Below, piece by piece: positions 31,684 to 39,957 of a stretch of 64,000 bases of DNA; the first letter of the stretch is position 1; each line of letters starts with the position of its first letter. The stretch lies in contig NZ_JAHWGP010000030.1 of the NCBI RefSeq assembly GCF_020873915.1, positions 1-64,000 on the forward strand, given 5' to 3'. A program made the position numbers and the translations under genes. The notes below the pieces were generated by a model. It searched no databases. It saw only the letters and a list, made by a program, of their open reading frames with translations, and was not told the DNA's origin. This stretch comes from Streptomyces sp. DH5 (GTDB lineage: Bacteria; Actinomycetota; Actinomycetes; Streptomycetales; Streptomycetaceae).

Positions 31684-32441
31684 GGGGCGTGCTCGTCACC
31701 GGTGGATCGCGGGGCATCGGCCGCGCCGTCGCGAGGGCCTTCGCCGCCGGCGGTGACCGGGTCGCGGTGCAGTACGCCGGTCGCCGTGCGGACGCCGAAC
31801 GGACGGTGCGCGAGCTTCCCGGCACCGGGCACACGCTGCTGCAGGCCGACCTGGGCGAGCCAGGTGCGGCCGAGCGGACCGTGGCCGAGGCGGTGGCCGC
31901 GCTCGGCGCTGTGGACGTGCTGGTGAACAACGCGGCCGTGGCACCCGCGGCGGACACCCGGCACCCCATCGCCGAGACCCCGCTGGAGCACTGGCAGCAG
32001 GTCTGGCGGCGGATGGTCGACGTCAACCTGCTGGGCGCGGCCGACTTGTGCTGGGCCACAGCCCACCACCTCGTCGACCGGGGCACCGGCGGGGCGATCG
32101 TGAACATCGGCTCGCGCGGCGCGTTCCGGGGCGAACCCGATTTCCCCGCCTACGGGGCCACCAAGGCCGCCCTGCACGCCCTCGGTCAGTCACTGGCCGT
32201 GGCCCTGGCTCCGCACGGCATCGCGGTCACCTCCGTCGCGCCCGGGTTCGTGGCCACCGAACGGCAGACGGGGAAGTTGTCCGGCCCCGAAGGAGAACGT
32301 CTGCGCGCGGAGAGCCCCTTCGGGCGCGTCGGCACCCCGGAAGAGGTCGCCGCCACGGTGCATTTCCTCGCCTCCCCGGCCGCGGCATGGGCCTCGGGAA
32401 CCATCGTCGACCTCAACGGCGCTTCTCACCTGCGCACTTGA
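31680..32441 (+). CDS. short-chain dehydrogenase/reductase
   Basis: 253 residues. The Rossmann nucleotide-binding site is VLVTGGSRGIGRAVA (residues 4-18, T-G-x3-G-x-G). The NNAA motif appears as VLVNNAAVAP. The catalytic Ser is in IVNIGSRGAF and the Tyr-x3-Lys pair in YGATKAALHAL. A cofactor-selecting Arg pair follows the second strand (YAGRRADAER), which favours NADP(H). The C-terminus ends with the usual ASGTIVDLNG substrate loop region. The start is embedded in the VOC stop (ATGA), so it is the second gene of a two-gene operon under the GntR-type regulator. Reduction or oxidation of a carbonyl/alcohol; substrate unknown. Confidence 0.92.
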   Translation: MRGVLVTGGSRGIGRAVARAFAAGGDRVAVQYAGRRADAERTVRELPGTGHTLLQADLGEPGAAERTVAEAVAALGAVDVLVNNAAVAPAADTRHPIAETPLEHWQQVWRRMVDVNLLGAADLCWATAHHLVDRGTGGAIVNIGSRGAFRGEPDFPAYGATKAALHALGQSLAVALAPHGIAVTSVAPGFVATERQTGKLSGPEGERLRAESPFGRVGTPEEVAATVHFLASPAAAWASGTIVDLNGASHLRT

Positions 32442-32820
32442 CACCCAACCGCGCGAGAGAGGAACGGCGCGCGTCTGGGGCCCCGCCCACGCAGGGGACC
32501 AGCTCGGCCTGGAGGTGACGGTGCGCGGGAAACTGGAACCGCTGAGAACGAAGATGGCCGAGCTCATCGATCGCGGCGGTACGGGCCCCACGGCGAACGC
32601 AGCCTGACTCACCCCGCCGTCGTCGCCCTCGACCGACTCGGCATGACCGCTGCCCGAGCGACAGGAGTTGTCGCGCTCGGAGGTCCTGGGGCCGGCGTCG
32701 GCCGCACTCCGTGCCGCCGAGGCCGATCACCTCCCGCTCGAGCCGGCCGGCATCGGACCGTTCCTGCCGCGTTACGTGCCCCTGCAGCAGGATCTCCCGG
32801 GCGGATGCGCCTCTTCGGAC
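32442..32820. other. no gene; short coding-like debris
   Basis: A 30-codon frame from GTG 32518 (VRGKLEPLRTKMAELIDRGG) and a minus-start stretch reading DLPEADHLPL-type residues on the plus strand near 32660-32810 look coding but lack starts and families. The DUF6493 stop (32821) lies at the right edge. Confidence 0.3.
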
Positions 32821-35325
32821 CTACGTGCCGGCAAGTGCTGCGCGTAGGCGACGGGCCTGGCTCACCAGCCGTGAGCTGCCCCGCCGGGCGGCTATCGGGT
32901 CGAGTCCGGGTATTACGCCCTGGGCTCCGGTGCGTTCGGCGCACTCGGCGGCGACGGTGAGCAGTTCGCCGAGGCCACGGGACTCGGCGGGGGAGAGGTC
33001 TTTGGACAGGAGCGGTGGCAGCGCGTCACGCAGCACGGTCCAGACGGTGCGGTACGCGCCGGTGGACGCGGCCGTTCCCAGGGACTCCGCCAGGCGGCTC
33101 GGAGCGACGATCCCGATGAGCATCAGCGCACCGAGGTCGGTGGCGAGCGCACCGGGATCCAGCTTCTTCTGTGCCGCCAGCAGCAGCAGTGCGTCGACCG
33201 CGGCGATTCTGTCCTCCTGGCGCTGGACGCCGAGCCCGCCGGCCACCACCAGGGACGTCGCGGGCCCGCTCGCGCCGGGTGACTGCGCGAGCAAGGGCAG
33301 GACGGAGCAGACGTCCGGATCTTTCTCGGGGTACTGCGCGCAGGGCAGGACGTGCTGTATCAGCCGCAGGGCTATGAGTTCGGGGTGCTCCGGCAGGAGG
33401 ACGGGCCAGTGGGTCTGCTGGACGGCCGCGGTGGCGGCGCACCAGCACCGGTGGTGGGAACCGAGTGCCGGACTCCCCAGCTCACGGAAAGCGAGTGGGA
33501 ACATGTGCAAGGCCGTGATCTCGCCGGACCGGACGACCGGTGTCGTCTGGTCCGTCACCGTGCGGTGCAGGACCGTGCCGGTGAGGCCGCCGGTCCGCAG
33601 CCAGTCGGCGAGCCGCCGCCCCTCGGGCGTGCCCAGCACCGCGGCCCGCTCGGCGGCGGCCTCGGCGGCCGCCCGATCCGTGGTGCGCACCCGCAGCAGG
33701 GCCTGTGCGAAGTCGCACGCTCCGACGTGGGCGCCCAGCCGCTGGTACGTCTTCAGCCGGTCGGTCAGTTCCCCTGGCTCCAGCAGCCCGTTGTCCCAGC
33801 TCGGCGTCGACAGCAGGAACGGCTGCGGATCGGTGAGCAACCTGTGGGCGATCTCCCAGAAGCGGGCCCGGAAGGGGCCGTCCGGGAGGCATCCGGCATG
33901 CGCGCCCCCACCGTCGAGCACTGCCTTCGCGGTGCCCGGTGTGATCCGCTGGTGGAGGCCGGCGAGGACCAGGTCGAGGGCGAGTCGCGGGGTGAAGCGG
34001 ACATGGGAGGGGGCGAAGGCGGAGGGGACCGAGTCGTCGGGGAGAGGCCGGCGGCAGGTGCGGGACCACCACCGCGTCGCCGCTACCGGCTCGAGCGCCT
34101 CCAGCAGTGCTGCTCGATCCTCATGGGCCCAGCGCACCAGTCCGTCCAGGGTCCGCTCGAAGTCGGCGACGGGCAGGATGCCGTGGGAGGCCAGCAGCGC
34201 GCCGGTCTCCTCGGCCGTCTCCGCCACTGAGGCCGGCGGCGACGCGAGCGCGACCGGAGACGGAACGGGCGGCAGCGTGTCCTCGCCGGCCGCGTGCAGA
34301 GCTTCCTCCGCTCCGGTTCCCAGGGCTTCGACCACTCGGGTGCGCAGGCCGAGGGCGATGGGCGCGGCCGAGGCGAGGATCTCCTCACGCGAGGCGGCGT
34401 TGGTCAGATGTGTCCCGTGCCGCTCGATCAGCTTCAGAGCCCGTTCCTGGGCCTCGGTGTCCTCGTGGGTGAAGGCGTGGACCGCGGCCGGGAGCAGTGC
34501 GTCGGCCGTGGCGGTGTCGCGGGTCACCGCCTTGTCCAGCAGTTTCAGCTGGGCTCGGACCAGGTTCTTCTCCGGCCGGATGAGCACCGCCCGCGTCATG
34601 TCGGCCAGGTCATGCGTCGGCAGGGCTCCGGCCAGGGCGAGATCGGCGAGGACGGACTGGGCGTGGACGGCGACGGGCTGGAGCGCGTCGGCGGCCAGGG
34701 CCCGCCAGTCGGCGGTGTGCCCGGCGTGCTCCTCGGCGGACAGGTCGAGGTCGAGCAGCAGCCGGTGGAACACCCGCTGATCCACCGCTGTTCCGCCGCG
34801 CAACAGCCGCCCCAGACATCCGTCGACCATGGTGGCGCGGTCGAGCGTGCCTTCCGCGGTGAGCCGCGCGAGAGCGAGAAGCCAGGGATTGTCCTTGTTG
34901 GAGTGACCGCTGTTCAGCGCCTGGCCGGTCCCCCCTGCCGTGAAGAGGCCGGCCACCATGGGCCTGAGGTAGGGCGACTGTCTCAACCGCTCGGCGATCC
35001 GGTGCGCCAGCTCCGTCAGCCATTCGGCGGGGCGCTCCTCGAGCATGGGGATGAATCTCTTCTCCGCCACCCACATGCGCTCCCAGCCGGAAGCTGTGAG
35101 CCAGGACGCGACGGCCGCCGCTCCGCTCTGGCCGGCGACGCCCGCCACCAGCAGCGCAGGAGAGGCCGCTTGGAGCTGCGGCGTCACCCAGGCGTCGCGG
35201 AACTCCTTGCGCAACGCCTTCAGCGCCGGCAGTTCCCCGCGCCGTTCGGCGGCCGTCATGCCGTTCACGATCGTCACCACGTCGTCCGTCCGCCCGCCGC
35301 GCACCGCTTCGATCAGCTTGCTCAA
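32821..35325 (-). CDS. DUF6493-family protein
   Basis: A large soluble protein of 834 residues of the actinobacterial DUF6493 type. Mostly helical repeats (VLADLALAGALPTHDLADMT, KNLVRAQLKLLDKAVTRDTA), resembling ARM/HEAT arrays, so a scaffold or adaptor role is likely; no catalytic motif is seen. The start is TTG 35325, whose last bases overlap the TGA of the upstream SWIM gene (TTGA), giving translational coupling. Upstream of it GAGAGGAAC serves as ribosome site. In Streptomyces this protein is typically encoded next to a SWIM zinc-finger protein, often with MoxR and VWA proteins. Those last two are absent here. Function unknown. Confidence 0.75.
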   Translation of the reverse strand: MSKLIEAVRGGRTDDVVTIVNGMTAAERRGELPALKALRKEFRDAWVTPQLQAASPALLVAGVAGQSGAAAVASWLTASGWERMWVAEKRFIPMLEERPAEWLTELAHRIAERLRQSPYLRPMVAGLFTAGGTGQALNSGHSNKDNPWLLALARLTAEGTLDRATMVDGCLGRLLRGGTAVDQRVFHRLLLDLDLSAEEHAGHTADWRALAADALQPVAVHAQSVLADLALAGALPTHDLADMTRAVLIRPEKNLVRAQLKLLDKAVTRDTATADALLPAAVHAFTHEDTEAQERALKLIERHGTHLTNAASREEILASAAPIALGLRTRVVEALGTGAEEALHAAGEDTLPPVPSPVALASPPASVAETAEETGALLASHGILPVADFERTLDGLVRWAHEDRAALLEALEPVAATRWWSRTCRRPLPDDSVPSAFAPSHVRFTPRLALDLVLAGLHQRITPGTAKAVLDGGGAHAGCLPDGPFRARFWEIAHRLLTDPQPFLLSTPSWDNGLLEPGELTDRLKTYQRLGAHVGACDFAQALLRVRTTDRAAAEAAAERAAVLGTPEGRRLADWLRTGGLTGTVLHRTVTDQTTPVVRSGEITALHMFPLAFRELGSPALGSHHRCWCAATAAVQQTHWPVLLPEHPELIALRLIQHVLPCAQYPEKDPDVCSVLPLLAQSPGASGPATSLVVAGGLGVQRQEDRIAAVDALLLLAAQKKLDPGALATDLGALMLIGIVAPSRLAESLGTAASTGAYRTVWTVLRDALPPLLSKDLSPAESRGLGELLTVAAECAERTGAQGVIPGLDPIAARRGSSRLVSQARRLRAALAGT

Positions 35326-36649
35326 CTGTTCCTCTCCCGTCGTGCCATGCGTACCGCCAGCGCGTGCTTGCAGGGGCCGCGTCCGCCCCGGTATCTCGCC
35401 CACCACAGGCAGCTGCACCTCAAGACGCCGGCGTCCTCGCGCACCCGGTGGGTGTGGCCGTCCTCGGCCGTGACGGTGCCCATCGCGCCGTCCAGCGTCA
35501 CGGCACCGGCCGACAGCAGGGCACGGGCATGCCGCAGCCTCGGGTTGTGACGCTCGGCGAGACCGGAGTCGTAGGGCAGCTGCCGGTGGAAATAGGCGGC
35601 TTCGGCCGTGTCGTAACCCACCCGGCCGGAGGTCGCCAGGCGCATCAGCGCCGACCGGACCCGCGCGGTGGTCAGCCCGCAGGCCGCGGCCAGAGCACTC
35701 ACGTCGATCCGCGGTTCCCACGCCAGCAGCACGGCCACCAGTTCCGCGTCCTGGACGGTCTCGTCGTCGGCCAGTGCCTCCAGTACGCCGCCCTCACCGG
35801 AGAAACCCCTTGCGGGGTCCGGGGAGAGAGTGAGTGTCAGCCGCATGCCCGGCAGAACCGCTTCCCAGGCACTCGCGGTGGCCGCCCCGCCGTCCCCCAC
35901 GGGACCGTGGACACGCAGCGCGGTAGCGTGCCGCAGCACACGGTGAAACGCGGCCAGCCGCTCCGGTCCGGGCAGGCACACCGCTCCTGGTGCGGGACGC
36001 GTCGTGGGCCTGAGTCCCTGCCGGGCCGGCACGAACCAAACGGGGCCGCGCGGTTCTCTTCCACCGCTGCGAGGAAATGACCGCAGGAACCGAACTTGGC
36101 GGCGATCGCCTGCGCCTCCGCGAAGCCGCGCAACCACCGGTCGGGCAGGGGCACCTTCTTCTCCACCACCGCGCCGCCCAGTGTGGTCACCGCCAACTCG
36201 TCCGGCCCCACCCGCAGATGAACCGGATCGCGTGGGCCGACGCGCGTGAGCGCCTCACGTAACGGGTTGTTGACGTCGAAGTTGCTGGTGCCGTGCCCGA
36301 TCTCTCCTCCGTCGAGTGCGTCTGCCAGCACGTCGAGCCGTGCGTAGACACCGCAGCAGCCGGAGAACGACTCGAAGCGGAGCCGGTCGCCGTTGCCGGT
36401 CACCACCGGGTCCAGCCAAGCCGCCAGGTGAGGCCGGTAGTAGCGGGCGGCGGCGATGTCGGCCACCGAGAGCAGGCCGGCGGCGGCTGCCTGGGGACTG
36501 GTGAGGAAACCCGAGAAGAACCGGGGATGGTCCTGGAAGCCGGAGGGCGTCGCGCCTCGGGAGGTCTCCAGCCCCAAGAGGCTCCCGTCCGCCGAAGCTC
36601 CGAGTGCGGAGGGACGCGCATAGGCGAGGCTCCGCGATGATCGCGTCAT
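35322..36649 (-). pseudogene. SWIM zinc-finger protein, interrupted by a frameshift
   Basis: Two overlapping frames make one gene. N-terminal part from ATG 36649 (MTRSSRSLAY, then GFLTSPQAAAAGLLSVADIA, YYRPHLAAWLDPVV, RFESFSGCCGVYARLDVLADA, NNPLREALTRV) is open to about 36030. C-terminal part in another frame continues VPARQGLRPTTRPAPGAV, ERLAAFHRVLRHATALRV, and ends with the SWIM motif CSCLWWARYRGGRGPCKH (C-x-C...C-x-H, zinc binding). The two join if one base is gained or lost near 36020-36060 (AAACGGGGCC run on the plus strand). It could be a sequencing error, a true mutation, or programmed shifting. The stop overlaps the TTG of the DUF6493 gene. Total about 440 residues would be family-like. 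Confidence 0.7.
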
Positions 36650-36753
36650 GGAGGAGACACTGGAGGCGACCACCGACAATGCCCTGATCAAGCCCTCGCG
36701 GCCGGCACTCGAACGAAGAGAGCCCACCGGTGCGGGTCCGCCTTTGCCCCGCT

Positions 36754-37695
36754 TCAGAGCGGATCGCGTGCTTCACTCTCGAGAAGGAACCGCACACGCG
36801 GTACCAGGAAAGCGAACGGTTCGGCGTTTCCGACGAGAGCACTGGCCGCTGCGGACACGACCGGCCCGGAAAGAGCTGTGCAGGAATCGAGTGGGATACC
36901 GAGAGAGATCTCCTGCCGGGTCACCTGTCCGTGCCACGGCTGGACCGAGAGCGCACGGTCCTGAGGCACGCAGTAGTCGAGCATCCTCCCGTAGTCGGGA
37001 AAAGCGCGTCGCCAGGGTCCATCCGTCGGCCACTCGGGCAGCGGAACGAGGTGGGCCTCGGCGTCCGGGGCGGTACCGCGCCCCGGAGCCAGAAGGAGAT
37101 CGATCCGATCGTCCTGCGCAACGAGTATCGAAGCTCGATCAAGAACGTGCATGGGCAACCCCTCGGCGACCATGCGCGCACCGAGGGCGTGCACCGTGCG
37201 ATCGACAGCGGTACTGAGGAAGTAGACGCCCAGGGAACCTGTGCGGGGGTGGCGCACGTAGATCCGCCAGTTGCTCTGCAGCGGGGAGGGCAGGAGCCGC
37301 CGCCACCGGCCGAGCAGCGCTGGCCCCAGATGTCCATGGCGGTAACTCAGGAAGGTCACCATCGCCTGGTCGCCGCTCTTGCCGAGACGCTGCAGTTCCA
37401 GGCCGGGTGGGACCAGGGGTGCGATGCGGTGAGCATCGACCACGTAGTTGACGTAGACGACGTCGGTCACGTCGCTGACAAAGACCATTGAGGGGATGCG
37501 CTCACACAGCCTCCGCAGCAGTCGGCTGTCGGCCACCCGGTTCAGCGGTGCGGCGAGCCGGCCTCGCGGATGAACCCACGGTGCGTACCGCCCGTACCTG
37601 GTCTGCCGGCGAGTGCGACGCAATGAACGCTCGGCGGCCCAAGCGGCCAGGCCGACCGACAGGACGGAGCCGAGCACGGCGAGGAGCGTGAACAT
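36754..37695 (-). CDS. DUF2071 (YqjF-like) protein
   Basis: 313 residues. A short hydrophobic N-terminus (MFTLLAVLGSVLSVGLAAWA) suggests a membrane anchor or uncleaved signal. The DUF2071 domain, an acetoacetate-decarboxylase-like fold of unknown function, starts with SDVTDVVYVNYVVDAHRIAP, then LVPPGLELQRLGKSGDQAM and WRIYVRHPRTGSLGVYFLS. ATG 37695. It runs alone, towards the SWIM gene but separated by 104 bp. No ligand is predictable; proteins of this group can bind fatty or keto acids. Confidence 0.75.
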   Translation of the reverse strand: MFTLLAVLGSVLSVGLAAWAAERSLRRTRRQTRYGRYAPWVHPRGRLAAPLNRVADSRLLRRLCERIPSMVFVSDVTDVVYVNYVVDAHRIAPLVPPGLELQRLGKSGDQAMVTFLSYRHGHLGPALLGRWRRLLPSPLQSNWRIYVRHPRTGSLGVYFLSTAVDRTVHALGARMVAEGLPMHVLDRASILVAQDDRIDLLLAPGRGTAPDAEAHLVPLPEWPTDGPWRRAFPDYGRMLDYCVPQDRALSVQPWHGQVTRQEISLGIPLDSCTALSGPVVSAAASALVGNAEPFAFLVPRVRFLLESEARDPL

Positions 37696-38015
37696 GAAGG
37701 CAGTATGGCAACCGCGGCGAATCCGGCTTCGGCCGCCAGGGACGTGGCATGCGATCTCACCCCAGTACTCGGGCCACGTTCGTGAGCCGGAGCCCGCGCC
37801 TGCCAGTGGCCGTCCGCGGTGAGCAATCCGGTATGGGTCCGCCCGCCGACGTTGTCGTCGGTCGACTGGGCCCCCAGCCGATTGCCGGTCTCCTGGGAGC
37901 TGCCGGTCACCTGTCTCCCGACAACGGACCCGGCGGGGTAGGTCCGAAGGATTACGCCCCGCCGATGAAGGCAGAAACGTGTCGCGAAGCGCGGGCGGCC
38001 TTCCCGCTCAGCATC
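37696..38015. other. intergenic, weak hairpin at 37932-37963
   Basis: No gene is supported. GGCGGGG (37932-37938) pairs with CCCCGCC (37957-37963) and could terminate the HxlR gene, which ends 53 bp away on the minus strand. Confidence 0.35.
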
Positions 38016-38387
38016 TCACCTGGCGTCGAAGGACTCCCGTGCCTTTTCGATCTGGGGCATGTATGTCCGTACCCAGTCCAGGAGGACATCGACGGGCGGG
38101 CGCATGGTCTTCCCCAGCGGAGCGACCCGGTACTCCACTGCGACCGGCCTGGAGCTCACGACCTCGCGCTCGATGATGCCGTTGCGCTCCAGTCGGCGCA
38201 GGGTGGCAGTCAGCGACTTCTGTGTGACCGAGGGAATCGCACGGCGCAGCTCGTTGAACCGGCGCGGTCCCTCGCACAGCTCGCTGAGCACGCTCAAGGA
38301 CCACTTGTCCAGTACTTGGTCGAGCAGTTCGCGGTGGGGCGCCGGGATGCTCAGTTCGTCGTCGTGGGAAGAGGCGGTATCGGTCAT
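38016..38387 (-). CDS. HxlR-family transcriptional regulator
   Basis: 123 residues, one winged helix-turn-helix domain. The family pattern is complete: LLDQVLDKWSLSVLSELCEG (entry helix with the KW-S motif), RRFNELRRAIPSVTQKSLTA (recognition helices), LRRLERNGIIEREV and VEYRVAPLGKTM (wing). HxlR proteins usually control a divergently transcribed stress or detoxification gene and respond to electrophiles. Here the divergent neighbour is the RidA-like gene at 38467, with 79 bp between the starts holding repeated AGGTAT motifs. ATG 38387. Confidence 0.92.
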   Translation of the reverse strand: MTDTASSHDDELSIPAPHRELLDQVLDKWSLSVLSELCEGPRRFNELRRAIPSVTQKSLTATLRRLERNGIIEREVVSSRPVAVEYRVAPLGKTMRPPVDVLLDWVRTYMPQIEKARESFDAR

Positions 38388-38466
38388 GAAACCTAGTCTC
38401 GTTGAAGTGTCCTGTGACTCCTAGGTATCAAAGGTATACGAGGTCCGTCACCGGAAGGAGACCACC
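38388..38466. promoter_or_regulatory. divergent HxlR/RidA control region
   Basis: AGGTATCA (38423-38430) and AGGTATAC (38432-38439) form a direct repeat with 9-bp period, flanked by CCTAG/CTAGG inverted arms (38393 and 38420). These are likely HxlR sites. GGAAGGAG precedes ATG 38467. Confidence 0.5.
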
Positions 38467-38877
38467 ATGTCCGTCCAACGTTTCACCCCCGAGGGCTTGC
38501 TGCAGCCCGCGCCTTACCATCACGTCGCCGTCGGCACCGGCAGCAGACACGTCCACGTCAGCGGGCAGACTTCCAGCCTCGCGGACGGGACCCCCGTCGC
38601 GCCGGGAGATCTCTCCGGGCAGGTCGCGCAGGCGCTGCGGAACACCGCACGCGGTCTCGCCGGGGCCGGCGCGACGTTCGACGACGTGGTCCGACTGACC
38701 GTCTACGTCACCCAGTGGAAGCCGGAGAAGATGGGCGCCTTCATGGCGGGCGTCGAAAGCGTCGCGGACGAGATCGGGCTGCCCCAGCCCCTCCCCCCGG
38801 CGTCACTCATCGGCGTCGACTGCCTCTTCGACCCGGGCGTCCTCGTCGAAATCGAAGCCACCGCCCTCGTCGACTGA
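38467..38877 (+). CDS. RidA-family (enamine/imine deaminase) protein
   Basis: 136 residues, normal for the YjgF/YER057c/UK114 group. Landmarks: LLQPAPYHHVAVGTGSRHVH, VSGQTSS, QVAQALRNTARGLAGAGATF, VVRLTVYVTQWKPEK, GLPQPLPPASLIGVDCLFDPG and the closing EIEATALVD (E of the trimer site). The Arg-Glu active-site pair seen in true RidA is only partly kept (the usual R is replaced in DPGVLVEIEA), so it may act on a related imine or carbamate. Trimeric cytosolic enzyme. Regulated by the divergent HxlR gene. ATG 38467 with GGAAGGAG. Confidence 0.85.
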   Translation: MSVQRFTPEGLLQPAPYHHVAVGTGSRHVHVSGQTSSLADGTPVAPGDLSGQVAQALRNTARGLAGAGATFDDVVRLTVYVTQWKPEKMGAFMAGVESVADEIGLPQPLPPASLIGVDCLFDPGVLVEIEATALVD

Positions 38878-39334
38878 CCGACCGCTTGCACAGGCCCGCC
38901 CACCTGTGGCAGGTCCAGAACTCAGCTTTCTACCGACGCGCTTGTGGAAGGGCTTCGCATATCCCAGCCGAGCGAGGACGCTCGGCCCGACCATCCCGGT
39001 TCAGCGCGGGAACACCCGCCCGACCGACGCTTTCGCTGTTCGAGGGCACACGGCGCGACGCAGCTGTGCGCCGTTTCAGCCCAGAAAGGGAGTAACCGCT
39101 ACCGGGCCGCCTGGTCGAAGCGGCCCAGTACGTGAACCGGTGCGGGCACGCCAACTCGTGGCTCACGTGCAGGGGCTGTCGGAACGCCCCACCGAGATGC
39201 CGCCCCGCTGCGGCATGCGAGGACCGGCGCATTCCACACGAATGATCAGGACAAGACGACCCCTCCCTGTACGAGGCGGTCGTCGTCAGAGCGGCACACC
39301 GTGGCCGCACCTTATGGGAAAAGGATCAATAGCC
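38878..39334. other. intergenic, no gene seen
   Basis: 457 bp with no convincing gene. AAAAGGAT precedes the secreted-protein start at 39335. Confidence 0.4.
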
Positions 39335-39670
39335 ATGAAGCGTTCCACTTCGCGCATCGCCGTCACTGTGACGGCGGCGGCAGCCCTGACGGCTCTCCTT
39401 CCGGCCTCTCAGGCTGCCGCGATCAACCAGACCGACTGCGGCGACAGGACCGACTTCGTCAAAGTCTGGTACGACGGCGGTGCACGGACCATGTGCTTCG
39501 CCAACGGGGGCACTGTGACCCTTCAGCTTCCCAACGTCTCGAAGGTCACCTCCGGCGACAACAACGTCGCGATGTTCCTGGGCGCTCGAGCAGTCACCAT
39601 GAACAAGTGGTCCACCCTGGTCGACGCCGAAGGACTCAACGCGACGCTTCACGCCCTCCAGATCTACTGA
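39335..39670 (+). CDS. small secreted beta/gamma-crystallin-like protein
   Basis: A precursor of 111 residues with a typical Sec signal peptide (MKRSTSRIAVTVTAAAALTA, cleavage near AAA-IN, residue 31). The mature part of about 80 residues has two Cys for a disulfide (TDCGDRTDFVKVWYDGG and ARTMCFANGG) and a beta-rich pattern ending LHALQIY. Size, spacing and the W-Y-D-G-G/C-F-A-N-G-G blocks resemble the Streptomyces metalloproteinase inhibitor and killer-toxin-like protein fold (single-domain crystallin). It may inhibit proteases or act on fungal cells. ATG 39335 follows AAAAGGATC. Standing alone, upstream of a Ser/Thr kinase gene. Confidence 0.65.
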   Translation: MKRSTSRIAVTVTAAAALTALLPASQAAAINQTDCGDRTDFVKVWYDGGARTMCFANGGTVTLQLPNVSKVTSGDNNVAMFLGARAVTMNKWSTLVDAEGLNATLHALQIY

Positions 39671-39957
39671 CCCACCGCAAAAGTGCCGGGCCACACAGGC
39701 CCTTTCGGTGTACGGCATGCTCCGTGAAGCGTCGGCAGCGTCCCCACGCGGCCCGGGGCATGCCCACTACCCCCGCAGCGCTCGCGGCGGTACTTTCCAC
39801 ACCTTTGGCACCTCCCTTACGGCCGGCCGGTAGCTGCTCCGACGGTGGCTGCCGCTCAACGCCGCGTCGCTGTCCGGAAGTTGTGAGGCCGCTGGCACCA
39901 CTGCGCTCTCGTAAGCTGCTCAGGTTCGATGCGTGTGTACGGGAGGAGTTCGTCGTG

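Noticed and set aside
32711-34780. 689-codon plus frame antisense to DUF6493
   Set aside because: Ser/Arg-rich shadow; the minus frame has family similarity and coupled start.
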